In this document: positions 40,836 to 47,674 of the stretch, in pieces
Position numbering within the stretch: position 1 is the first letter of the stretch
Layout: each line of letters opens with the position of its first letter
DNA from: Burkholderiales bacterium
GTDB lineage: Bacteria > Pseudomonadota > Gammaproteobacteria > Burkholderiales > Burkholderiaceae_C
Reading direction: 5' to 3'
Length of the DNA: 64,000 bases
NCBI GenBank assembly: GCA_016213205.1
Contig: JACRAZ010000065.1
Span: forward strand, 1 to 64,000
The notes under the pieces: generated by a model
Told to the model about the DNA's origin: nothing
Seen by the model: only the letters and a program-made list of their open reading frames with translations
The model's database searches: none
Translations under genes and position numbers: made by a program

Positions 40836-42908
40836 TCAGAACGTCATGGCCAGGCGCGTGCCCTGGTCGATGGCGCGCAGCGCGTCGAGTTCGGCTGCGA
40901 GCTCGGCGCCGCCGATCACCGCCGGCTCCACGCCGAGTGCGCGCAGCTCGTCAGCGATCCCGGCCTCGGACTCCTGACCGGCGCATACCACCACCGTGTC
41001 CACCTCGAGCAGCCGCGGCTCGCCGTTGATGAGCAGGTGCAGCCCGGCATCGTCGATGCGCTCGTAGGTGCAGCCACTCAGCGCCTTCAGCCCGCGCTGC
41101 TCCAGGCGCGCGCGCAGCGCCCAGCCGGTGGTGAGGCCCAGCGTGGTGCCGGGCTTGTTGGGCCTGCGCTGCAGCAGCGTCACCGTGCGCCAGGGTGCGG
41201 GGCGCCGCGGCTCGCGCAACCCGCCGGGGTTGTGTTCGGCGAGGTCGACGCCCCAGTCCGCGAAGAACTGGTTCGCTGCGCCGCCACCACCCGACTGTTC
41301 ATGGGGCTGCGGACGGGCCGCGGGATCGCACTCGGCGTGCAGCAGGTATTCGGCGACGTCGAAGCCGATGCCGCCGGCGCCGATGACGGCCACGCGTCGG
41401 CCCGCACTGCGGCGCCCCGACAGCAGTTCCGCATAGCCGACGACCTTGGAGTGGTCGATGCCGGCGATGTCGGGCCGGCGCGCACGCACGCCGGTGGCGA
41501 CCACAACGCGGTCGAAGCCGCCGGCGGCGATCTCGGCAGCGGTCGGGCGCGCGCCCAGCCGCAGCTGCACGCCCTGCTCGGCCACGCGCGTGTCGAAGTA
41601 GCGCAGCAGCTCATGGAACTCTTCCTTGCCGGGAACGGCGCGCGCCAGGTTGAGCTGGCCGCCAATGGCCGGCCCGGCCTCGAACAAGGTGACGGCGTGA
41701 CCCCGTTCGGCGGCCGTGACCGCGCAGGCCAGGCCCGCCGCGCCGGCGCCCACCACCGCAACCCGGCGCTTCGCCTTCGGCGCCGGCATGGCGGCGAACT
41801 CCAGCTCGCGCCCGGCACGCGGATTCACCAGGCACGACGTGGGCTTGCCCGTGAAGATGAAGTCCAGGCAGGCCTGGTTGCAGGCGATGCAGGTGTTGAT
41901 GGCCTGCGGCCGGCCGGCCGCGGCCTTGCGCACGAAATCGGCATCGGCGAGGAAGGGGCGTGCCATCGACACCATGTCGGCGTCGCCCGACGCGATGATG
42001 TCCTCGGCGACCTCGGGCGTGTTGATGCGGTTGGACAGGATCAGCGGAATCTTCAGCGCGCGCTTGATCCGCGCGCCCACGGCGCGGAAGGCCGCGCGCG
42101 GCACGAGGTAGGCGATGGTCGGCACCTTGGCTTCATGCCAGCCGAAGCCGGTGTTGATGAGGTCGGCGCCTGCGGCTTCGATGGCGCGGGCGAGCGTGGT
42201 CACCTCGTCGGCGGGCGCGCCGCCGTCCACCAGGTCGAGCGCCGACAGGCGGTACATGATCAGCGCCTGCGGCCCCAGCCGCTCGCGCGTGCGCCGAACG
42301 ATCTCCACCGGCAGGCGGTGGCGGTTTTCCATGCTGCCGCCGAACTCGTCGCTGCGGTCGTTGCAGCGGGTGGTGCTGAACTGGCTGATGAGGTAGCCCT
42401 CGGACCCCATCACCTCCACGCCGTCGAAGCCGGCGTGCACGGCCAGCTCGGCGCAGCGCACGTAGTCGTCGATGGTGCGCCAGACCTCCTCGGTGGCCAG
42501 CGTGCGCGGCAGGCGGCGATTGATGGGCGAGGGGATGCCCGAGGCGCCGACCAGATTGCCCACCTTGGCGTAGCGGCCGGTATGCAGGACCTGCAGCACG
42601 ATCTTGCCGCCCTCGGCATGCACCGCGTCGGCGATCGGGCGCAAGGCGTCGGCCTGCTCGGGCGTGGCCAGCATCGGTCCGTGCTCATCCAGCCGGGCCT
42701 CGGAGTTCATGGCGTAGCCGCCGGTGGCGATCAGGCCGGCACCGCCGCGCGCGCGCTCGGCGTAGAAAGCGGCCAGGCGCGCCGTGCTGCCATCCAGGTG
42801 CTCCAGGCCGGTGTGCATGGAGCCCATCAGCGTGCGGTTGCGCAGGGTGTGGCGCCCGGCCCGCAGAGGGGCGAACAGATGGGGGAACGCGGGTATCGAT
42901 GGGCGCAT
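40836..42908 (-). CDS. fadH: FadH-like 2,4-dienoyl-CoA reductase (FMN/4Fe-4S/FAD)
   Basis: A 690-residue two-part flavoenzyme. The N-terminal old-yellow-enzyme barrel has GSEGYLISQFSTTRCNDRSD (catalytic Tyr) and INTGFGWHEAKVPTIA (catalytic His), as in E. coli FadH. The 4Fe-4S cysteines are Cys340, 343, 347 and 359 (CIACNQAC then SC). The C-terminal half has two nucleotide-binding folds (GAGAAGLACA; GAGGIGFDVAEYL). It would reduce a dienoyl-CoA with NADPH, or a related cyclic dienoyl-CoA. It is the first gene of the operon reaching to 33257, and an operator-like repeat lies 27-40 bp before its ATG. Confidence 0.9.
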   Translation of the reverse strand: MRPSIPAFPHLFAPLRAGRHTLRNRTLMGSMHTGLEHLDGSTARLAAFYAERARGGAGLIATGGYAMNSEARLDEHGPMLATPEQADALRPIADAVHAEGGKIVLQVLHTGRYAKVGNLVGASGIPSPINRRLPRTLATEEVWRTIDDYVRCAELAVHAGFDGVEVMGSEGYLISQFSTTRCNDRSDEFGGSMENRHRLPVEIVRRTRERLGPQALIMYRLSALDLVDGGAPADEVTTLARAIEAAGADLINTGFGWHEAKVPTIAYLVPRAAFRAVGARIKRALKIPLILSNRINTPEVAEDIIASGDADMVSMARPFLADADFVRKAAAGRPQAINTCIACNQACLDFIFTGKPTSCLVNPRAGRELEFAAMPAPKAKRRVAVVGAGAAGLACAVTAAERGHAVTLFEAGPAIGGQLNLARAVPGKEEFHELLRYFDTRVAEQGVQLRLGARPTAAEIAAGGFDRVVVATGVRARRPDIAGIDHSKVVGYAELLSGRRSAGRRVAVIGAGGIGFDVAEYLLHAECDPAARPQPHEQSGGGGAANQFFADWGVDLAEHNPGGLREPRRPAPWRTVTLLQRRPNKPGTTLGLTTGWALRARLEQRGLKALSGCTYERIDDAGLHLLINGEPRLLEVDTVVVCAGQESEAGIADELRALGVEPAVIGGAELAAELDALRAIDQGTRLAMTF

Positions 42909-42934
42909 CGCAATTCGGCTGGCAGGTGAGGCAA

Positions 42935-42948
42935 CTAACGAATGTTCG
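42935..42948. promoter_or_regulatory. Operator-like site CTAAC-GAAT-GTTCG
   Basis: Lies between the divergent fadH-like gene (start 42908) and the transglutaminase-like gene (start 43069). Same arms and spacing as the other sites. A -10-like TATGCT follows at 42954-42959 on the plus strand. Confidence 0.55.
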
Positions 42949-43068
42949 ATAGGTATGCTATCCTAGCGCTTTGGCCGGGTATCGTCGCTGCAATGCGCTA
43001 CGGGTTTGCCCGCAGCGTCGAACAGGCAGTGCCGTGCCGCCGCCCTTCATCGCTTGCCGCCCACCCGC

Positions 43069-43761
43069 ATGTCCAGCGCTTCGAACCCTTCCACCGACCT
43101 CTACCTCGCGCCCGGGCGCTGCGTCGACAGCGATCACCCTGCGGTGCAGGCCTTCGCGCATGAACACGCGCGCAGCTCGATGCCCGCGCGCGAAATCGCC
43201 GTGCGGCTTTACTACGCGGTGCGCGACGGCTTTCGCTACGACCCGTACTTCTTCGACATGTCGGAGCAGGGGCTCAAGGCCAGCCACGTGATCGCCAACG
43301 GCCGCGGCTTCTGCGTGCCCAAGGCGGCGCTGCTCGCGGCGTCGGCGCGTGCGATGGGCGTTCCGGCGCGCCTGGGCTTCGCCGACGTGCGCAACCACCT
43401 GACGAGCCCGCGGCTGCTGGAGATGATGAAGACCGATGTCTTCGCGTTCCACGGCTTCGCCGAACTGCTGATCGACGGCCAATGGGTCAAGGCGACGCCG
43501 GCCTTCAATCTGGCGTTGTGCGAGAAGGCCGGCGTCAAGCCGCTGGAGTTCGACGGCACGGCCGATTCGATCTTCCACGAGTTCGACACGCAGGGCCGCC
43601 GCCACATGGAATACATCCGCGAGCGCGGCAGTTTTGCCGACATTCCCCGGCGCGAGATGCTCGCCGTCTTCGCGCAGACCTACCCGGCCTTCGAAAGCTG
43701 GATGAGCAATGCCGGCGGCGGCGACTTCGAGCAGGAGGTGAGCCCTGGCGCCGCCAACTGA
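43069..43761 (+). CDS. Transglutaminase-like cysteine protein
   Basis: A 230-residue protein with a transglutaminase-like core: Cys in NGRGFCVPKAALLAASARAMG, His in FAFHGFAELLIDGQWVKA, and the downstream strand TPAFN that normally holds the third residue. No signal peptide, so it is cytoplasmic. Such small proteins can be peptidases, amidases or acyl transferases; the substrate is unknown. It opens the plus-strand row with a hydrolase and an odd ligase. Its promoter region is shared with the fadH-like operon and carries the operator-like repeat. The ATG at 43069 is followed by SSASNPSTDLYLAPGR. Confidence 0.78.
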   Translation: MSSASNPSTDLYLAPGRCVDSDHPAVQAFAHEHARSSMPAREIAVRLYYAVRDGFRYDPYFFDMSEQGLKASHVIANGRGFCVPKAALLAASARAMGVPARLGFADVRNHLTSPRLLEMMKTDVFAFHGFAELLIDGQWVKATPAFNLALCEKAGVKPLEFDGTADSIFHEFDTQGRRHMEYIRERGSFADIPRREMLAVFAQTYPAFESWMSNAGGGDFEQEVSPGAAN

Positions 43762-44668
43762 AGCGCCTGCGGCGCGGGCGCAGCGCATCGAGTTTGCCGG
43801 CTTCGACGGCGGTGCCTGGGTGGCCGATGTCGCCGGGCCGCAGCAGGCGCCGACGGTGCTGCTGATGCACGGCGGGGGCCAGACCCGCCATGCCTGGCAC
43901 GGCACGGCGCTGGCGCTGGCGCGGGCCGGCTGGCGCGCGGTGGCGCTGGACCTGCCGGGCCATGGCGAATCGGCGTGGTCGCCTCAGGGCGACTACCACG
44001 TCGACAAGCTGGCGGCCGACGTGGCGCGGCTGTGCGGTGGCCTCGGTTCGCCGCTGGCCATCGTCGGCGCGTCGCTCGGCGGCATGATCGGCATGGCGCT
44101 GGTTGGCCGCGCCGATGCACCGGCCGTTGCCGCGCTGGCGCTGGTGGACGTGGGCCCCTGGCTCGAATCGGCGGGGGTCGATCGCATCGTCGGCTTCATG
44201 CGCGCCCACCCCGACGGGTTCGCCTCGCTCGAGGATGCGGCGCTACACATCGCGGCCTACCGAGGCCGGCCGGTGCAGGCACATCCGCGCGGGCTTGGCA
44301 AGAACCTGCGACGCAACGCCGCCGGGCGCTGGGTGTGGCATTGGGATCCTCGGCTCATGAACGACGAGAACCACAGCCACCGCAACGACCCGGACTACCT
44401 CGCGCGCTCGCTCGCGCGCTACCGCGGGCAGGTGGCGCTGGTGCGGGGCGGCCGCAGCGACGTCATCAGCGCCGCCGGGGCGGCGCGCGTTTGCGCCGAG
44501 TTCCCGCGCGCGCGCTTCTATGAGCTGGCCCAGGCCGGCCACATGGTGGCCGGCGACGCCAACGACGTGTTCACGGCGAGCCTGATCGACTTCCTCGACA
44601 CGGCCATGCCCGCCGCCCGCGCGGGCGCCACGGCAGCGTCTGCAACGCCCAAGGAGAGCACCGCGTGA
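43745..44668 (+). CDS. Alpha/beta hydrolase (probable CTG start)
   Basis: A 307-residue alpha/beta hydrolase: oxyanion segment LLMHGGGQTRHAW, nucleophile Ser110 in GASLGG, acid region in GGRSDVIS and His266 in AGHMVAG. The frame has no ATG before the N-terminal strand RIEFAGFDGGAWVADV. An AGGAGG at 43733-43738 stands six bases before a CTG at 43745, the best start by ribosome-binding site, though a GTG at 43820 is possible and would cut the first strand. It overlaps the end of the transglutaminase-like gene and, by GTGA, the start of the ligase. It may cleave an ester, lactone or CoA thioester. Confidence 0.82.
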   Translation: MAPPTEAPAARAQRIEFAGFDGGAWVADVAGPQQAPTVLLMHGGGQTRHAWHGTALALARAGWRAVALDLPGHGESAWSPQGDYHVDKLAADVARLCGGLGSPLAIVGASLGGMIGMALVGRADAPAVAALALVDVGPWLESAGVDRIVGFMRAHPDGFASLEDAALHIAAYRGRPVQAHPRGLGKNLRRNAAGRWVWHWDPRLMNDENHSHRNDPDYLARSLARYRGQVALVRGGRSDVISAAGAARVCAEFPRARFYELAQAGHMVAGDANDVFTASLIDFLDTAMPAARAGATAASATPKESTA

Positions 44669-46173
44669 GCCTTCGCTCCTTCACCCTGTTCGATCGCATC
44701 GAGCGCAACGCCCGCCTCCACGGGCAGCGCACGGCCTACAGAGCCGATGGTGTCCGCGTGACGCACGCCGAGTACGCCCAGCGTGTGCAACGGCTGTCCT
44801 GCGGCCTGGCCGCCGCCGGGGTGTCCGCAGGCGACCGCATCGCCATCGTCGCCCACAACGGAGCGCTCTACCTGGACCTGTTCGGCGCCGCTGCGCGCCT
44901 GGGCGCCATCGTCGTGCCGGTGAACTGGCGCCTGGCGGCCGACGAGGTGGCCCACGTGCTGGCCGACACCGCGCCCCGGGTGGTGATCGCGGCGCCCGAC
45001 CTCCTGGCGTCATTGGCGAACGCCGATCTCTCCGCCATGCGCACCTTTTCGGCCGGGGTCGACGCGGCGGCCGGCTGGCCGGCAGCGGCCACGCTGTACC
45101 GGGATGGCCCTGCGCCACCGCCGGTCGCCATCGCCGACACCGCCGGGCTGCTGATCGTCCACACCGCAGCCGTCGGCGGCAAGGCGCGTGGTGCCCTGCT
45201 GTCGCACCGCGGCCTGCTCGAGGGCGCGGCACGCGCTGCGCAGGGCTGGGGGCTGACGCCGCAGGACGTGCATGTGGGCGTGCTGCCGCTGTTCCACATC
45301 GCCGGGATTGCGATGTGGATGGCACTGCAGGCGGCCGGAGGCTCCACGATCGTGCTGCCGCGCTTCGACGCGAAGGCGGTGGTGGAGGCGATCGAGCGCG
45401 AAGGCGGCAGCGTGATGGGATCGTTCCCGCCCATGCTGGCCGGCGTCCTGGACGCGGCGGCGGCGGCCGGGTCGGCGCTGAAGGCGCTGCGCGTGGTCAG
45501 CGGACTGGAGTCGCCCGAGACGCTGGCGCGATTTGCCGCCGCTTGCCCGCACGCCGACTTCTGGGTCGGCTACGGCCAGACCGAGACCTCGGGCTCGATC
45601 TCCACGGCGCGCCTGTCCGAACGCCCGGGCAGCGCCGGGATTCCAGTGGACGGCCACGTCGTGGCCATCGTCGACGACGAAGACCATCTGTTGCCCACTG
45701 GTGCCACCGGCGAGATCGTCGTGCGCGGGCCGATGGTGTTCCTGGGCTACTGGCAGCGCGACCCAGACAACGCGTTCACCTTGCGCAACGGCTGGCACCA
45801 CACCGGCGACATGGGGCGCCTGGATGCCGACGGCTACCTCTGGTACATGGGCCGATCGCCAGCCAAGGAACTGATCAAGCCGGGCGGCGAAAACGTCTAT
45901 CCGGCCGAGGTGGAGCGCACCCTGGCCGAGCACCCTGCCGTCGCTGCCGCGGTAGTGTTCGGGGTGCCTGATGCCCAGTGGGGCGAGGCCGTGAAGGCGG
46001 TGTGCGAGGCACGGCCGGGCGCCAGCGTTGCGAGCGACGCGCTGATCGAATTTGTCGGCCAGCGCATCGCGCGCTACAAGAAGCCCAAGCAGCTGATCTT
46101 CGTGGAAAGCCTGCCGCGCACTGCAGGCGGCGCGATCGACCGCGCGGCCGTGAAGGCAGCTCACGGCGGCTGA
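44665..46173 (+). CDS. ANL-superfamily ligase with degenerate catalytic motifs
   Basis: A 502-residue AMP-dependent ligase fold. The later motifs are normal (YGQTETSGS; HHTGDMGRLDADGYLWYMGR; KPGGENVYPAEVE), but the phosphate-binding loop reads HTAAVGGKARG in place of the usual YTSGTTGxPKG. The C-terminal acylation lysine is also lost (PRTAGGAIDR where PRTxxGKIxR is expected). Activity as an acyl-CoA ligase is therefore doubtful; a thioester-binding, hydrolytic or half-reaction role is possible. The GTG start at 44665 overlaps the hydrolase stop and follows AAGGAG at 44651-44656. No frameshift is seen, so the divergence looks selected rather than decayed. Confidence 0.85.
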   Translation: MSLRSFTLFDRIERNARLHGQRTAYRADGVRVTHAEYAQRVQRLSCGLAAAGVSAGDRIAIVAHNGALYLDLFGAAARLGAIVVPVNWRLAADEVAHVLADTAPRVVIAAPDLLASLANADLSAMRTFSAGVDAAAGWPAAATLYRDGPAPPPVAIADTAGLLIVHTAAVGGKARGALLSHRGLLEGAARAAQGWGLTPQDVHVGVLPLFHIAGIAMWMALQAAGGSTIVLPRFDAKAVVEAIEREGGSVMGSFPPMLAGVLDAAAAAGSALKALRVVSGLESPETLARFAAACPHADFWVGYGQTETSGSISTARLSERPGSAGIPVDGHVVAIVDDEDHLLPTGATGEIVVRGPMVFLGYWQRDPDNAFTLRNGWHHTGDMGRLDADGYLWYMGRSPAKELIKPGGENVYPAEVERTLAEHPAVAAAVVFGVPDAQWGEAVKAVCEARPGASVASDALIEFVGQRIARYKKPKQLIFVESLPRTAGGAIDRAAVKAAHGG

Positions 46174-46186
46174 GTGGCGGCCGGGT

Positions 46187-46211
46187 GGCTGCCGCGGGCT
46201 GGGCGGCAGCC
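46187..46211. terminator. Strong hairpin between convergent genes
   Basis: GGCTGCCGC pairs perfectly with GCGGCAGCC across a 7-nt loop, in the 40-bp gap between the stops at 46173 and 46214. No T-run; the position favours a bidirectional terminator. Confidence 0.5.
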
Positions 46212-46213
46212 AT

Positions 46214-47005
46214 TCAGCCCGGGGTGCTCAGCCCGCCGTTGACGCTGAGCGTCTGCCCAGTGATCGCATCGGACTGCGGCCCCGCGAAGAAGGCCACCGC
46301 CTGCGCGATGTCGGCGCAGTGCACCGGGAACAGCATGCGCTTCTTCAACTGCTGCAGCATGCCGCGTTCGTGGCTCGCCAGCGCCGGCGAAGCGCCGCCC
46401 CAGCGCGGCTCGGCATCGGCGATGTAGCTCATGGCCACCGCGTTGATGCGGATGCCGTCGCGGCCGAGCTCGCGTGCCAGCACCCGGCACATCTGCATCA
46501 TTCCGCCGGTGGCACCGCCGATGAACGATTCGCCCACCGTCGCCACGCGGCCCGCGTCGGTGCCGATGGCCACGATCTTGCCGTGCTTATTCACCCGCAT
46601 CGCCGCTGCCGCCGCCTGGATGACATGCGCCCGCGCCAGCCAGTGAGAGCGGATGTAGGTCTCGAAGTCCTCGCCGCTCATGTCCATGAAGAGCTTGAAG
46701 GCCAGCGAGTCGCTGCTGGCACCGGCGCCACTGGCGGCCAGCACGTCGAGTCGACCGTGACGCTGCACGATGCCCTCGACCATCGCGTGTACCGCGGCGC
46801 GGTCGGTGAGATCCGCGGCGGCGAACTCGGCTCGGCCGCCGGCGGCCATGATCGCGTCGACAACTCGCTGGCCAGCGGCAGAATTGCGGCCGCTGACCAC
46901 GACGTTGGCTCCGCGTGCCGCGAGTTCGCTCGCCACGGCCTGGCCGATGAATGCAGTGGCGCCGGTCACGAGGGCCACCGCTGATTGAAGCGAGTTTGTG
47001 GGCAT
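46214..47005 (-). CDS. SDR-fold protein lacking the YxxxK catalytic pair
   Basis: A 263-residue SDR-like protein. It keeps a Rossmann opening (VTGATAFIGQAVASELAARGA) and the C-terminal TGQTLSVNGG, but the NNAG strand reads LAASGAG. The Tyr-x-x-x-Lys segment is FIGGATGG, with Phe for Tyr and no Lys (TDAGRVATVGESFIGG). Conventional dehydrogenase chemistry is therefore unlikely, and it may be a binding or structural partner or catalyse a different reaction. It is a single gene on the minus strand facing the degenerate ligase. A degenerate copy of the operator-like repeat lies 10 bp before its ATG. Confidence 0.83.
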   Translation of the reverse strand: MPTNSLQSAVALVTGATAFIGQAVASELAARGANVVVSGRNSAAGQRVVDAIMAAGGRAEFAAADLTDRAAVHAMVEGIVQRHGRLDVLAASGAGASSDSLAFKLFMDMSGEDFETYIRSHWLARAHVIQAAAAAMRVNKHGKIVAIGTDAGRVATVGESFIGGATGGMMQMCRVLARELGRDGIRINAVAMSYIADAEPRWGGASPALASHERGMLQQLKKRMLFPVHCADIAQAVAFFAGPQSDAITGQTLSVNGGLSTPG

Positions 47006-47014
47006 GGGGATAAG

Positions 47015-47029
47015 CTAACGTTTGGTTGG
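47015..47029. promoter_or_regulatory. Degenerate operator-like site CTAAC-GTTTG-GTTGG
   Basis: One arm is identical to the consensus CTAAC. The second is GTTGG after a 5-bp spacer, and CTAACGTTTG is itself a near-palindrome. It lies 10 bp upstream of the SDR start at 47005. Weaker than the other sites. Confidence 0.35.
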
Positions 47030-47206
47030 TTGCCGATTCTGAACGAAATTCCACAGGCGGCCAAACCGTGTCCGAGGCCCTCGCAGGCACACGGTGGGCC
47101 CCTCCGCTGGCGTCCAGCGTGATGACCGGGTCTGGCGCGATCGTTCAAGACAGCCGGATAGGCTGCCGTGCACACTGACTGCCTCATTTAACTTCCTGAC
47201 CCTGCC

Positions 47207-47674
47207 ATGCAGATCACCATCAACGGCCAGCTTCACACGGTCATGCCTGTCTGGGCAGACGAACGGCTGCTGCACCTGCTGCGAGAGAGCCTGGGCCTGG
47301 TCGGTGCCAAGTTCGGTTGTGGCCTCGGCCAGTGCGGTGCCTGCACCGTGCTGGTGGATGGCCAGGCGCAGCGCAGCTGCCTCATCCCCGTGAAGGCGCT
47401 TGCCGGTCGGGCCGTCACCACCGTCGAAGGGCTGTCGCCGCCGCAGGGGCCGCTACATTCGGTGCAGCAGGCCTGGCTCGACGAGGCGGTGCCGCAATGC
47501 GGGTTCTGCCAGTCCGGCCAGATCATGGCCACGGTCGCGCTGTTGCGCCGCACCGGCACGCCGGACGAGGCGGCGCTGCAGGCCACCTTCGAGGGCCACC
47601 TGTGCCGATGCGGCACCCAGCAGCGGGTGCGCCGCGCGGTGCTGCGTGCCGCGCGCTCTGGGGTCGAACTGTGA
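47207..47674 (+). CDS. Molybdenum hydroxylase small subunit (two 2Fe-2S), IorA-like
   Basis: A 155-residue iron-sulfur subunit of the xanthine-dehydrogenase family. The plant-ferredoxin-type cluster uses Cys38, 43, 46 and 58 (GCGLGQCGACTV). The second cluster uses Cys98, 101, 133 and 135 (CGFCQSGQ; HLCRCG). It passes electrons from the molybdenum subunit encoded next, whose GTG start overlaps its stop (47671). There is no FAD subunit, as in isoquinoline 1-oxidoreductase and aldehyde oxidoreductases of the two-subunit class. A cytochrome or other periplasmic acceptor is not in the window. Confidence 0.92.
   Translation: MQITINGQLHTVMPVWADERLLHLLRESLGLVGAKFGCGLGQCGACTVLVDGQAQRSCLIPVKALAGRAVTTVEGLSPPQGPLHSVQQAWLDEAVPQCGFCQSGQIMATVALLRRTGTPDEAALQATFEGHLCRCGTQQRVRRAVLRAARSGVEL

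Noticed and set aside
39957..42929. 990-residue open frame on the plus strand
   Set aside because: It is antisense to the FadH-like gene and two dehydrogenase genes, is rich in Arg/Gly/His/Ala as expected from GC-rich shadow frames, and has no domain.
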